Assembly (NCBI GenBank): GCA_964370815.1
Contig: CAYJKQ010000004.1
Location: 124,001 to 188,000 of the forward strand
DNA from: UBA12087 sp964370815
GTDB lineage: Bacteria; Chloroflexota; Anaerolineae; Anaerolineales; Villigracilaceae
Direction: 5' to 3'
DNA length: 64,000 nt
The translations under genes and the position numbers were made by a program. Under the pieces are notes generated by a model. It searched no databases, was not told the DNA's origin, and saw only the letters and a program-made list of their open reading frames with translations. Shown here piece after piece: positions 7,597-16,198 of the stretch. How positions within the stretch are numbered: the first letter of the stretch is position 1; every line of letters starts with the position of its first letter.

Positions 7597-10500
7597 TTAA
7601 AAATGACTCAATCGATCTCCCAAACCAAGCAAACCAGTTTCAAACTTGGGAGGATGAATTTTTTCTTCATCTTTGCCAAATTTTACAACATCACCGTTGT
7701 CACTGACAGCCTCAACTGCCAAACCCAAGCTCTGCAGCTCCTTGACTAAAACACGGAAAGACGCCGGGATGCTGGGGTCTTCGATCTGCTCACCTTTAAC
7801 GATGGCTTCATAAGTATTTACACGTCCCTGTACATCATCCGATTTGACGGTTAACATTTCCTGGAGTGTATAGGCTGCACCATATGCTTCCAGAGCCCAA
7901 ACTTCCATCTCTCCAAAGCGTTGACCACCAAATTGCGCCTTTCCACCTAAAGGTTGTTGGGTCACCAAGCTGTATGGACCTGTTGAGCGGGCATGGACTT
8001 TATCTTCCACGAGATGATGTAATTTAAGAATAGTCATAACACCAACTGTCACGGGTTGATCATATGGTTTCCCCGACTTGCCATCTCGCAACCATTGCTT
8101 ACCAAGAGTTGGGATCGGGCTGCCACTATCAAACATGACCTGATTTGCCACTGTTTTAAGTTCTTCTTCAGCCACGTCATCCTTGCCATGAATATGAAGC
8201 CACATTTTCATACAAACACGTATTGAATTTTTATCCCGATCCAATCTCTCTTCAATATCGACTGTACGCTTAAGAAAGATGGTATCCGGGTTATGTCCAT
8301 GATCACGTAACCATTCTTGTGCGGTAGCGTAGCGGGCATAATCAATATCAGTGGATAATCGATAGATATCATACTTACGGTCACCCAGCCACTCACCAAG
8401 ATATAACCTGCGAACTTCGTTATCATCTTCGATCGTTTCAGGATCATATTCTTCCTGTTTCAGCCATTCCCAAGCTGTTTCTCCGGTTTCTTTCCAGGCT
8501 TGATCATAGATCCAGGCTCGAGCCAACTCTGCTTCAATCTCGATTTCGCGCGCTCCATCGAACACAGGTGTGATTGCCCGGAATCCCATTTGTCGTGCAG
8601 CCCATCCCAAATGTACTTCAAGCACCTGGCCAATATTCATACGACCTGGTACTCCCAGCGGATTCAGGATGATCTCAACCGGGGTGCCATCCTCAAGGAA
8701 GGGCATATCCTCGGCTGGGACAACACGCGATACAACACCTTTGTTGCCATGACGACCTGCCATTTTATCACCGGAGGTGATCTTGCGGCGTTGCGCAACC
8801 GAAACTCTTACCATCGTATCAACACCGGCAGAAAGATCAGCATTGTCTTCACGGGTGAAAACGCGCACATCAACAACCTTGCCGCGTTCACCATGAGGCA
8901 TTCGCAAGGATGTATCTTTCACATCCCGGGATTTTTCACCAAAAATTGCACGGAGAAGGCGTTCCTCAGGAGTAAGTTCTTTTTCACCTTTTGGAGTGAT
9001 CTTTCCAACAAGGATGTCATTGGGACCAACTTCAGCACCAACCCTGATAATACCGTTTTCATCCAAGTCTTTTATGGCTTCTTCACCCACGTTCGGGATA
9101 TCGCGGGTTATCTCTTCTGGTCCAAGCTTGGTATCACGTGCTTCAACTTCATGTTTTTCTATGTGAATGGATGTGAAACGATCTTCCTGCACCAATCTAT
9201 CAGAGATTAAAATGGCATCTTCAAAGTTTCCACCTTCCCAGGAGAGAAAAGCGACAACTACATTTTGTCCCAGGGCGAGTTCTCCGCTTTCCGTGGATGA
9301 AGAATCAGCAATTATCTCGTTCCGCTTGACCACCTGACCTTTTACCACAGCAGGCCGCTGATCAATACAAGTACTCTGGTTGGAACGTTGATATTTTCTC
9401 AAATTATAGGTACGAACATTTCCGTCTTTTTCCCGGACAGCAATTGTAGAACCTGTCACCGAAATGACATCACCATCCTCCTCAGAAACAACTACCTGAC
9501 CAGAATCCCGGGCAGCGTTGTATTCCATGCCTGTTGATACAAGGGGGATTTCAGGACGGACAAGTGGAACGGCCTGAGCCATCATGTTCGAACCCATAAG
9601 TGCCCGGTTGGCATCGTCATGTTCCAGGAAAGGTATCAAGGCCGCGCTGATTCCCACGAACTGGTGTGGGGCTACATCCATATAATCAACACTTTCTGGA
9701 GTCCGGAAATCAAAACCAGCATGGTAACGAACAGAAATTCGCTTTCCAACATATTCACGATATTCATTCAGGGGAGCATTTGCCTGTGCAATAACAAATT
9801 TGTCTTCAGCATCGGCAGATAAATATTCCATATCAACAGAGACAAAAGGCACAACGGATACATCCCGTTTAAGCTTGGCAACCTGCTTGAGGTCTTTTGC
9901 AGTCAATCGCTGACCAGACTTGATAACAATTTCACCCGACTTCGGATTGACAACATTTTCACTCAAACAGCGATCGAGCAAGCGAGGATCGTCACATGGT
10001 AAATGTTTTATTACCCGCCGGTAAGGTGTCTCGAGGAAACCATACTCATTTACGCGTGCAAATGACGCCAGCCGGCCAATCAAACCAATGTTTGGACCTT
10101 CTGGGGTTTCAATAGGACATATGCGTCCATAGTGGGAGTGATGCACATCACGCACATCAAAACCAGCCCTTTCCCGCCTTAATCCACCCGGACCAAGAGC
10201 AGACAAAGTTCGCTTGTGACGCAGTTCTGCCAGTGGATTGGTCTGGTCCATAAATTGGGATAATTGGCTCGATCCAAAGAACTCACGAAGTGCTGCCACA
10301 ACTGGGCGAATATTTACCAGTGTGACTGGCGATAATTGTTCCTGGTCTCGGATCGACATGCGCTCCTTGATGACCCGCTCCATGCGACGCAACCCGATGC
10401 GTAATTTATTCTGTATCAGTTCACCAACTGTTTTTACACGTCGGTTACCCAAATGATCAATATCATCTGCCCGCTCGATACCATTATTAATAAGGATCAT

Positions 10501-11493
10501 GCGGCGGATCAAACGGACAATATCCATCTTGGTTAAAGTGCGATGAGAAATTGGGATCTCAAGATCCAATTTCTGATCCAGTTTATAGCGTCCCACACGC
10601 TCCAGATCATAATGACGCTGATCGAACAATTGCTCTTCGAGGAACTGACGGGCATTATCCAGAGTCGCCGGGTCACCAGGACGCATGCGCTTGAAAAATT
10701 CGATCAAAGCGGCATTGGCAATGGAAAGATTCCCTGAGAGATCCCATTCAGGTTCCTGTCGCAAAGTTGATGCAATAAATAGCCTCTCCGGATTATTATC
10801 AACATCCTGGAACAGGCTTAATAATTCCTCGTCCGTGCCAGTCTTTAATATATCGGTTGTTATTCCATCGTTCACCGCTGCCAGAGCACGCAGGAAAACC
10901 GTGATCGGTACAGTGCGCTTTCGGTTGAACTTAAGGATGATGTAATCACTTTTACGAGTCTCGAACTCCATCCATGCGCCACGATCCGGGATAAGCTTAG
11001 CCATCGCAAGAGACCTGCCTGTGGCACGATCTAAAGGAGCTTCAAAATAGACACCAGGAGAGCGGATCAATTGGGATACCACAACACGTTCTGTCCCATT
11101 GATAATGAAGGTACCTTTTTCTGTCATTTCTGGGAAATCTCCCAAAAAGATGTCTTGTTTGATCGGTTCGGGTACGTCCGGACCAGCCAGTAATACAGAA
11201 ACATACAGCGGGCGGGCGTATGTCAGATCACGTTCAACGCACTCTTCAATAGTATGTTTAGGTTCCCCAAACCAATATTGCAAACCCCACTGTTTTGATT
11301 CAGGGCCACGACTGGGGAAATACAACTTCATACCTTTGTTGTAAGATTCAATTGGTGAGATCTCGTGCAAAAGATCACCCAGGCCGTCTTTCTTTAAACG
11401 TTCAAACGAATCCAGTTGTGTTTCGATTAAGTTGGGAAGATCGAGTTTAACCGGGATACGCGCGTAACTCATTCGGGGCATAACAGATGCCAT
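7597..11493 (-). CDS. rpoB: DNA-directed RNA polymerase beta subunit
   Basis: A 1298-residue beta subunit starting MASVMPRMSYARIPVKLDLP. Recognisable regions are the rifampicin pocket (GSSQLSQFMDQTNPL followed by HKRTLSALGPGGL), the active-site approach SDKMAGRHGNKGV (written here TSGDKMAGRHGNKG) and the C-terminal clamp region LHHLVEDKVHARSTGPYSLV, which contacts beta-prime. The rifampicin-region residues D, H and S are of the sensitive type. The gene has its own strong promoter and is followed directly by the rpsL promoter. No rpoC follows it, nor do rplJ-rplL precede it, which is unlike the usual bacterial order. Confidence 0.98.
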   Translation of the reverse strand: MASVMPRMSYARIPVKLDLPNLIETQLDSFERLKKDGLGDLLHEISPIESYNKGMKLYFPSRGPESKQWGLQYWFGEPKHTIEECVERDLTYARPLYVSVLLAGPDVPEPIKQDIFLGDFPEMTEKGTFIINGTERVVVSQLIRSPGVYFEAPLDRATGRSLAMAKLIPDRGAWMEFETRKSDYIILKFNRKRTVPITVFLRALAAVNDGITTDILKTGTDEELLSLFQDVDNNPERLFIASTLRQEPEWDLSGNLSIANAALIEFFKRMRPGDPATLDNARQFLEEQLFDQRHYDLERVGRYKLDQKLDLEIPISHRTLTKMDIVRLIRRMILINNGIERADDIDHLGNRRVKTVGELIQNKLRIGLRRMERVIKERMSIRDQEQLSPVTLVNIRPVVAALREFFGSSQLSQFMDQTNPLAELRHKRTLSALGPGGLRRERAGFDVRDVHHSHYGRICPIETPEGPNIGLIGRLASFARVNEYGFLETPYRRVIKHLPCDDPRLLDRCLSENVVNPKSGEIVIKSGQRLTAKDLKQVAKLKRDVSVVPFVSVDMEYLSADAEDKFVIAQANAPLNEYREYVGKRISVRYHAGFDFRTPESVDYMDVAPHQFVGISAALIPFLEHDDANRALMGSNMMAQAVPLVRPEIPLVSTGMEYNAARDSGQVVVSEEDGDVISVTGSTIAVREKDGNVRTYNLRKYQRSNQSTCIDQRPAVVKGQVVKRNEIIADSSSTESGELALGQNVVVAFLSWEGGNFEDAILISDRLVQEDRFTSIHIEKHEVEARDTKLGPEEITRDIPNVGEEAIKDLDENGIIRVGAEVGPNDILVGKITPKGEKELTPEERLLRAIFGEKSRDVKDTSLRMPHGERGKVVDVRVFTREDNADLSAGVDTMVRVSVAQRRKITSGDKMAGRHGNKGVVSRVVPAEDMPFLEDGTPVEIILNPLGVPGRMNIGQVLEVHLGWAARQMGFRAITPVFDGAREIEIEAELARAWIYDQAWKETGETAWEWLKQEEYDPETIEDDNEVRRLYLGEWLGDRKYDIYRLSTDIDYARYATAQEWLRDHGHNPDTIFLKRTVDIEERLDRDKNSIRVCMKMWLHIHGKDDVAEEELKTVANQVMFDSGSPIPTLGKQWLRDGKSGKPYDQPVTVGVMTILKLHHLVEDKVHARSTGPYSLVTQQPLGGKAQFGGQRFGEMEVWALEAYGAAYTLQEMLTVKSDDVQGRVNTYEAIVKGEQIEDPSIPASFRVLVKELQSLGLAVEAVSDNGDVVKFGKDEEKIHPPKFETGLLGLGDRLSHF

Positions 11494-11592
11494 TTTTTTC
11501 TCCTGATCTTTTTTTATGTACCCAGGGTCTAATTAAACCATGCCGCGCGCTACCCCTCTAACGGCAGCAGCACGATAGGCAAACGAAAGAGT
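11494..11592 (-). promoter_or_regulatory. rpoB 5' leader
   Basis: About 95 bases between the predicted rpoB transcription start and the ATG. It contains a G+C-rich piece, including GCCGTTAG and GCGCGCGGC, that can fold on itself, and an AGGAG Shine-Dalgarno close to the ATG. No open frame with a good start was recognised in it. Confidence 0.35.
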
Positions 11593-11621
11593 ATTATACC
11601 GAAGTGTATCATTTCGGTCAA
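11593..11621 (-). promoter_or_regulatory. rpoB: Sigma70-type promoter of rpoB
   Basis: On the minus strand TTGACC (11616-11621), exactly 17 bases, then a perfect TATAAT (11593-11598). This is the best consensus promoter in the window and places the start about 90 bases upstream of rpoB. Confidence 0.85.
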
Positions 11622-11664
11622 GGTAGGAACCATCATTTTGAAATGAATAAATATAATGCCATTT

Positions 11665-11702
11665 AAAAAGCAGAGCCCAATAAAAATTGGGTTCTGCTTT
11701 TT
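11665..11702 (-). terminator. Intrinsic terminator behind the Flp pilin gene
   Basis: AAAAAGCAGA...CCAA and its complement TTGG...TCTGCTTTTT form a stem with a short A/T loop and a T-run on both strands. It lies 24 bases after the pilin stop and just upstream of the rpoB promoter, so it insulates rpoB from pilin and kinase transcription. Confidence 0.85.
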
Positions 11703-11725
11703 ATAATAAACAGCTTTAACTGAGT

Positions 11726-11872
11726 TTAGAGAGCGGCATTAATTGTGCTAAATACGTTTCCAATGATCGGACCAAGCAGGGTTAATACAGCAATAACAAC
11801 CACAGCAACTAAAACAAGAATTAACGCATATTCAACTAAACCTTGACCTTTTTCTTTTGCGGAGAATAACAT
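11726..11872 (-). CDS. Flp/Fap-type pilin subunit
   Basis: A 48-residue protein on the minus strand starting MLFSAKEKGQGLVEYALILV and continuing with a hydrophobic helix rich in V, I and L. The pattern G-Q-G-L-V-E-Y-A-L-I, with Glu five residues after the Gly cleavage site, is the Flp (Tad, type IVb) prepilin signature; cleavage after the first Gly or at KG/Q is expected. A very strong AAGGAGGTGA ribosome binding site precedes the ATG, consistent with an abundant product. No Tad assembly genes (tadA-C, prepilin peptidase) lie nearby, so the machinery must be elsewhere. It follows the histidine kinase on the same strand by about 115 bases. Confidence 0.88.
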   Translation of the reverse strand: MLFSAKEKGQGLVEYALILVLVAVVVIAVLTLLGPIIGNVFSTINAAL

Positions 11873-11987
11873 GATTTTCACCTCCTTCCTATTCTTAGTT
11901 TTTCCCAGGGGCTACCTGAAGATATTTATATTATACAAGAGAATTTTCGAAATAATCTTTACAATTTTGTTATCTAGATGAATATTT

Positions 11988-13022
11988 TTATTGAGGGATA
12001 GGCACTGATAATGTAATTCGAGATCCTTTTCCCAGGGTACTATCCACAGAAAATACCCCCCCCAAGAGTTCCACTCGTTCTTTAATTAATCGCAGTCCTA
12101 AACTTTCATCTTGCGTTATTACTTCAGAATCGAATCCTTTTCCATTATCATCCACAATTAGTCTGACCAGATCATCAGCCATATCCATTTGCACTTTCAC
12201 AAGAGTTGCCTGGCTATGCCGCGCAGCGTTTCCAAGCAGTTCTTGAAGAGCTCTAAAGATCATCACTTCCATGAAAGGTTCCAAGCGGCGTTCTGTCCCC
12301 GTCACTGTTAGACTCAGGTCCATACCAGCCTGCTCTTTAAATATGTCTCCATATCGACGAATAGTAGGAACCATACCCAAATCATCAAGCATCATGGGCC
12401 GGAGTTCGAAGATAAAATTTCGAACTTTTTGAAATGTACTCATAGCTGAAGATTTTAAAGCACCTAATTCTTCTCGAGCTTTTTCGTTGTCAACATCCAA
12501 ATAACGCAATGCAATCTCAGATTGTAAAATAAAATTTGAAAGAGCTTGTGCAGGTCCATCATGCATCTGTCGGGACAATCTCTGGCGTTCAGCTTCTTGA
12601 GCATTCACCAACATTTCCAAGCTGGGAGGCGCTCCTCTTTCTTTGACAATTGCCTTTCCTGATGGCGATTTTTCATTTATTCGTTCCAAGATGGTGCGGT
12701 ATCTGTCCAGGTGAGATTGGTCGCTCTGAAGTTTTTCCAATTGTCCACGCATAACAAATAGTCTTTGCTGGGCATCAAGAGCCGAATCATATGCAATTCT
12801 AATTTCTTCATTTGATACAGTAGGTATTTGTTTTTGGATCTGTTGTAAATGTGCAGTGATGGCAGCATTCCTCTGAGATAATTTTCCCAGTTCTACCCGA
12901 CTTTGCTCTACCATCAAGGACACTTCTTTAATAGCCCTATTGGTTTCATCCAATTCTGCCTGGAAACTCTGTTTAGGGTTTTCATTTGGATCATTAGTAA
13001 TTGATTGATTGCCCAGAACCAT
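11988..13022 (-). CDS. Cytoplasmic DegS/NarX-type sensor histidine kinase
   Basis: A 344-residue kinase without membrane segments. Residues 20-115 are predicted coiled coil (rich in E, Q, L, R). The dimerisation and phosphoacceptor domain (HisKA_3) contains RQRLSRQMHDGPAQALSNF with the phosphorylated His. The ATPase domain shows the N box FRALQELLGNAARHSQA and the G1 box VDDNGKGFD. Such kinases phosphorylate NarL-type response regulators, and DegS is the best known soluble member. No response regulator gene is adjacent. A 22-codon open frame whose end overlaps the kinase ribosome binding site precedes it, so translation may be coupled. The signal sensed is unknown. Confidence 0.92.
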   Translation of the reverse strand: MVLGNQSITNDPNENPKQSFQAELDETNRAIKEVSLMVEQSRVELGKLSQRNAAITAHLQQIQKQIPTVSNEEIRIAYDSALDAQQRLFVMRGQLEKLQSDQSHLDRYRTILERINEKSPSGKAIVKERGAPPSLEMLVNAQEAERQRLSRQMHDGPAQALSNFILQSEIALRYLDVDNEKAREELGALKSSAMSTFQKVRNFIFELRPMMLDDLGMVPTIRRYGDIFKEQAGMDLSLTVTGTERRLEPFMEVMIFRALQELLGNAARHSQATLVKVQMDMADDLVRLIVDDNGKGFDSEVITQDESLGLRLIKERVELLGGVFSVDSTLGKGSRITLSVPIPQ

Positions 13023-13025
13023 TGC

Positions 13026-13094
13026 TTACTCCTGTAGACCATTAATTTTGTCATCAATAATAAGAACAGGTCGTTCATCATTAATAGTTGTCAT
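13026..13094 (-). CDS. 22-codon upstream open frame, receiver-domain-like start
   Basis: An ATG with an AGGGTG box at 13094 opens a 22-codon frame that ends three bases before the kinase ATG. Its last codons (CAG GAG TAA) supply the kinase Shine-Dalgarno. The peptide includes ERPVLIIDDK, which looks like the first beta strand and acidic pair of a response-regulator receiver domain. It could be a decayed regulator remnant or a leader peptide used for translational coupling. Assignment as a translated gene is tentative. Confidence 0.45.
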   Translation of the reverse strand: MTTINDERPVLIIDDKINGLQE

Positions 13095-13116
13095 GGCACC
13101 CTGCTAACTTGAATCC

Positions 13117-13145
13117 AGTATAGCACAGGAAGAAAATTGTTACAA
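13117..13145 (-). promoter_or_regulatory. Sigma70 promoter of the histidine kinase
   Basis: TTGTAA (13140-13145), 17 bases, TATACT (13117-13122) on the minus strand, with TGC immediately before the -10 box (extended -10). It points into the small open frame and the kinase. Confidence 0.7.
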
Positions 13146-13166
13146 TTTATGGGTAACCATAATTAT

Positions 13167-14672
13167 TTACTCCTGCCAAGTGAACAGGATCATATTTTTG
13201 CCACCCATATTAGGAGCGAATCTTCCGTGAGTTGAATATTTTTCAATCAAGCCTTCACTCAACAAAGGGTACCAATCCTGAAATGCCATCAGGTAATTCA
13301 CATTTTGATCATCCATGAATTCAGCCAACTGTACTTCATCGCGAAGAAAAGGAATTACTTCTGGTGAGATTAATCCAGCTAAATCAACAATCCTATGATC
13401 ACCGAAAAAACCTAAAGCCCCAATATCGTGGGCAGCAATAATCGCGTCTTTTGGTAGATTTCTATTTACCCAATTTGCAGATTCAACCATCTCACTTTCA
13501 ATTATGGCTACATCCCTCGCGAATACAACAGCACCATACCCCCAGAAGATCACAAGAATAATACCAACACCGAATTTCCATGCTTTATCAATCAACCACC
13601 GCCAACCTTGGTGAGTTTCTTGGAAATAGTTCACCATCCCAATACAGCTGAATGAAATAAAGACCAACATACATGGAATGACATACCTCCCATGCTGATA
13701 AACCACTGGCAAACGCCATGCGTATATAAACAACATACCTAGAATCCAAAAAACACTTGCCAGATATCCCCACTTTCGTTTTTGGATCGAATTTATAATC
13801 ATTAAAATAAAACCTGGAACCAAAACACACCCAACACCAACTAGAAGCTGAATCAATAAATTTCCCAGCCTTTCGGAAAATAATCGATTCGATAGAATTA
13901 CATATTCAGCCTGTTTTGCATAAAATGTGGTTGGCCAGGGTGTTCCTGACAATGCTAGTGAAAATAATAGATAAAGAGAGAACACTGCCCCGAATCCAAT
14001 TAATATTTTCAATATATTTATTATCCGTTTCTTTACAAAGGATTTTTCTATTATTGCAATCATAATAGCTGGACCAAGCAGCGTTAGTGCTTCTGGTCGA
14101 ATCCAGACACTGATACCTATTAAAATACCAATCTTCAAATACTGTTGGGAATCCTCGATCAAAGAAAACAGAACCCATAAAACCATACCCGAAAACAAAA
14201 GTGTTTCCATTCCGGAGGCTGCAGCCCAAGTAAAATGCCATTCAAATAGAATTACAAAACCTATCCATGGAAAAACTTGTTGATAAGAAACAACCAGCCT
14301 GCGGATTGTGATCTCAGCGAAATATGCAATTCCCCACAGAACCAATATCTCCATACCAAATGTCCAAACAAAATGTGGAACGTGCAGGAGATATCCTAAT
14401 GAAAGTATGACAGTCCATAAAGGTGAAGTAGAACCACCTGATATTTCACCTGGGAGAAATGCCCATTCTCCAAAACCAGCCAAGTTTCGCGCATAGGTTT
14501 GGAATATCCAGGAATCGTCCAAAGGAAATCCGATATGATAATATAGATGACTGACCAGAATATAAGTGAGAACTGAGAGGATGGCTAACAGCGCAAGAAT
14601 TAACGCTTGTGAACTTCTCTTCCCAGTTTTATGGTTGGATTTTATAAACACGTGCTCCATCCAATTCTCCAA
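13167..14672 (-). CDS. GT-C type membrane glycosyltransferase-like protein
   Basis: A 501-residue polytopic membrane protein with about ten to twelve hydrophobic helices and a soluble C-terminal part. After the first helix comes FPLDDSWIFQTYARNLA, the acidic Asp-Asp loop typical of GT-C (PMT/ArnT-like) glycosyltransferases, which use lipid-linked sugar donors at the outer face of the membrane. The C-terminal segment (AAHDIGALGFFGDHRIVDLAG) also occurs in a related form in the 670-residue protein at 47.6 kb. The start lies 44 bases inside the preceding gene; the ATG at 14660 is an alternative. It is the last of three co-directional membrane genes. Acceptor and sugar are unknown. Confidence 0.75.
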   Translation of the reverse strand: MENWMEHVFIKSNHKTGKRSSQALILALLAILSVLTYILVSHLYYHIGFPLDDSWIFQTYARNLAGFGEWAFLPGEISGGSTSPLWTVILSLGYLLHVPHFVWTFGMEILVLWGIAYFAEITIRRLVVSYQQVFPWIGFVILFEWHFTWAAASGMETLLFSGMVLWVLFSLIEDSQQYLKIGILIGISVWIRPEALTLLGPAIMIAIIEKSFVKKRIINILKILIGFGAVFSLYLLFSLALSGTPWPTTFYAKQAEYVILSNRLFSERLGNLLIQLLVGVGCVLVPGFILMIINSIQKRKWGYLASVFWILGMLFIYAWRLPVVYQHGRYVIPCMLVFISFSCIGMVNYFQETHQGWRWLIDKAWKFGVGIILVIFWGYGAVVFARDVAIIESEMVESANWVNRNLPKDAIIAAHDIGALGFFGDHRIVDLAGLISPEVIPFLRDEVQLAEFMDDQNVNYLMAFQDWYPLLSEGLIEKYSTHGRFAPNMGGKNMILFTWQE

Positions 14673-16197
14673 GATAAGTGAAATCTGGATATTGATTCGG
14701 ATTATTGTACAAACCTTTTAACCCATCAGGAAAGCCTTCCTTTTCCAATACTAAAAAACCAGCATCAAACTTACGGGCAACCAATAGGGATATTTGTTCA
14801 TTACCATCCGGTACAGCTATTGCGCTCTTCCCTGTTGCTAAATAATATCCTGGTGCATTTGCAACAATCACAACAGGGTTGCTAGGGAGAGGTGAGTCGA
14901 TCAAGATATCTATTTTTTTATATAAGAAATATTCTTTACTCCAAATAACACTCCCGTCGATTGGATTAAACAATTTTCCGATGACAATATAACAAGTAAA
15001 TAGAACTGACAACCCTACGCTAGCCCAAAGGAACACTTGTGAAGCTTCTTCAATTTTCCATGATCTTTTCTTTCCCACCCATTCAATAATCGCCACCAAC
15101 CCTATAGGTGCCAGAGCCCACCACATAGGCTGTAAAGCAGCACCTGAATGAAAAAACCCACCTCGCGCTCCTGCAAATGGGAAAACAAAACTCATCAATA
15201 TTATGTAACCCATCCACGTGATAACTGCAATGATAATACGAATATCTTGCCTCAATTTCCAAATACCTATCAGAATCAATGGAAGAAGAAACACGCTCGT
15301 CTGAGATGCAATTGTATTTTGCAGGTTGATGTTCAATGCCCACAAGCGAAATTTTAGCGCCTCAATCAACCCATTTTCAAACCATGTTACATATGTGAAC
15401 GACCCAGAAGGATAAGAGAATATTTGATTGTAGTCTGTAAACCATAACATACTCCCCCCGCCTGGTGCCAGAAAGGACCCAAACTCATAATAATTTCGAA
15501 TTAACCATGCACCCATTATTAGAAAATATCCAAATAAGCAAAGAAATCCCATGATAGTTTTTTTCTTATAATTGGATACTGATGTTTTAATTGATGGTCT
15601 GAATAGAATTATGAGGAAGGAAATCAATAACCAGAAAATACCATCAGCCCTTGTAAGGTGCATTAAACCTGCAACTACTCCCAAGCCGAAACTCATCCAT
15701 ATTCCTTGCTTATGGGCAATAATAAAGAAGATTCCTCCAAACAGCATATAAATTCCAAATGTATCTGTTACAGGCATAAACGCTGCATAATAACCCGCAA
15801 AAATCGCCAATAAACCTGAAATAAGTGCCAGATCTCTCCTTTGGGAAATCGAATAGGCCAGGGTCGAGGTGACCATTGGAATACAAGCTGCTATGATCAA
15901 AAAAAAGATCCGACCTGCAAACCAGGTATTTTGCCCTGTAATCGTCATACCAAGAGCAGCAATTATTGATGCCAGAGGCATCCAATATGAATGGGATGGA
16001 TGAGGCAAACTAACAGGATCATCCATGTAGTTCCATAAATAAGGGGCTGTAAAACCTTTTCCATTTGCCAATTGAATACCACCCGCAAAATAATAATCAG
16101 CATCCATATATCCAGGGGATTCCTGAAAATAAGCAATTCCTCCTGAAACGAAGAATCCTAGAACAACCAACAAAAGCAAATGTCGCCAATTTGGCAT
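14629..16197 (-). CDS. GT-C type membrane glycosyltransferase-like protein
   Basis: A roughly 522-residue membrane protein with a dozen hydrophobic stretches. An N-terminal helix is followed by ESPGYMDADYYFAGGIQLAN, a DxD-type loop as in GT-C enzymes, then GFTAPYLWNYMDDP. The frame extends to a TTG at 16218, but the ATG at 16197 is preferred because it lies one base after the stop of the preceding gene. The short C-terminal soluble domain (LVARKFDAGFLVLEKEGF) is of the type seen in Chloroflexi homologues. Its overlap with both neighbours implies one transcript. Substrate unknown. Confidence 0.72.
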   Translation of the reverse strand: MPNWRHLLLLVVLGFFVSGGIAYFQESPGYMDADYYFAGGIQLANGKGFTAPYLWNYMDDPVSLPHPSHSYWMPLASIIAALGMTITGQNTWFAGRIFFLIIAACIPMVTSTLAYSISQRRDLALISGLLAIFAGYYAAFMPVTDTFGIYMLFGGIFFIIAHKQGIWMSFGLGVVAGLMHLTRADGIFWLLISFLIILFRPSIKTSVSNYKKKTIMGFLCLFGYFLIMGAWLIRNYYEFGSFLAPGGGSMLWFTDYNQIFSYPSGSFTYVTWFENGLIEALKFRLWALNINLQNTIASQTSVFLLPLILIGIWKLRQDIRIIIAVITWMGYIILMSFVFPFAGARGGFFHSGAALQPMWWALAPIGLVAIIEWVGKKRSWKIEEASQVFLWASVGLSVLFTCYIVIGKLFNPIDGSVIWSKEYFLYKKIDILIDSPLPSNPVVIVANAPGYYLATGKSAIAVPDGNEQISLLVARKFDAGFLVLEKEGFPDGLKGLYNNPNQYPDFTYLGELDGARVYKIQP

Positions 16198-16198
16198 A

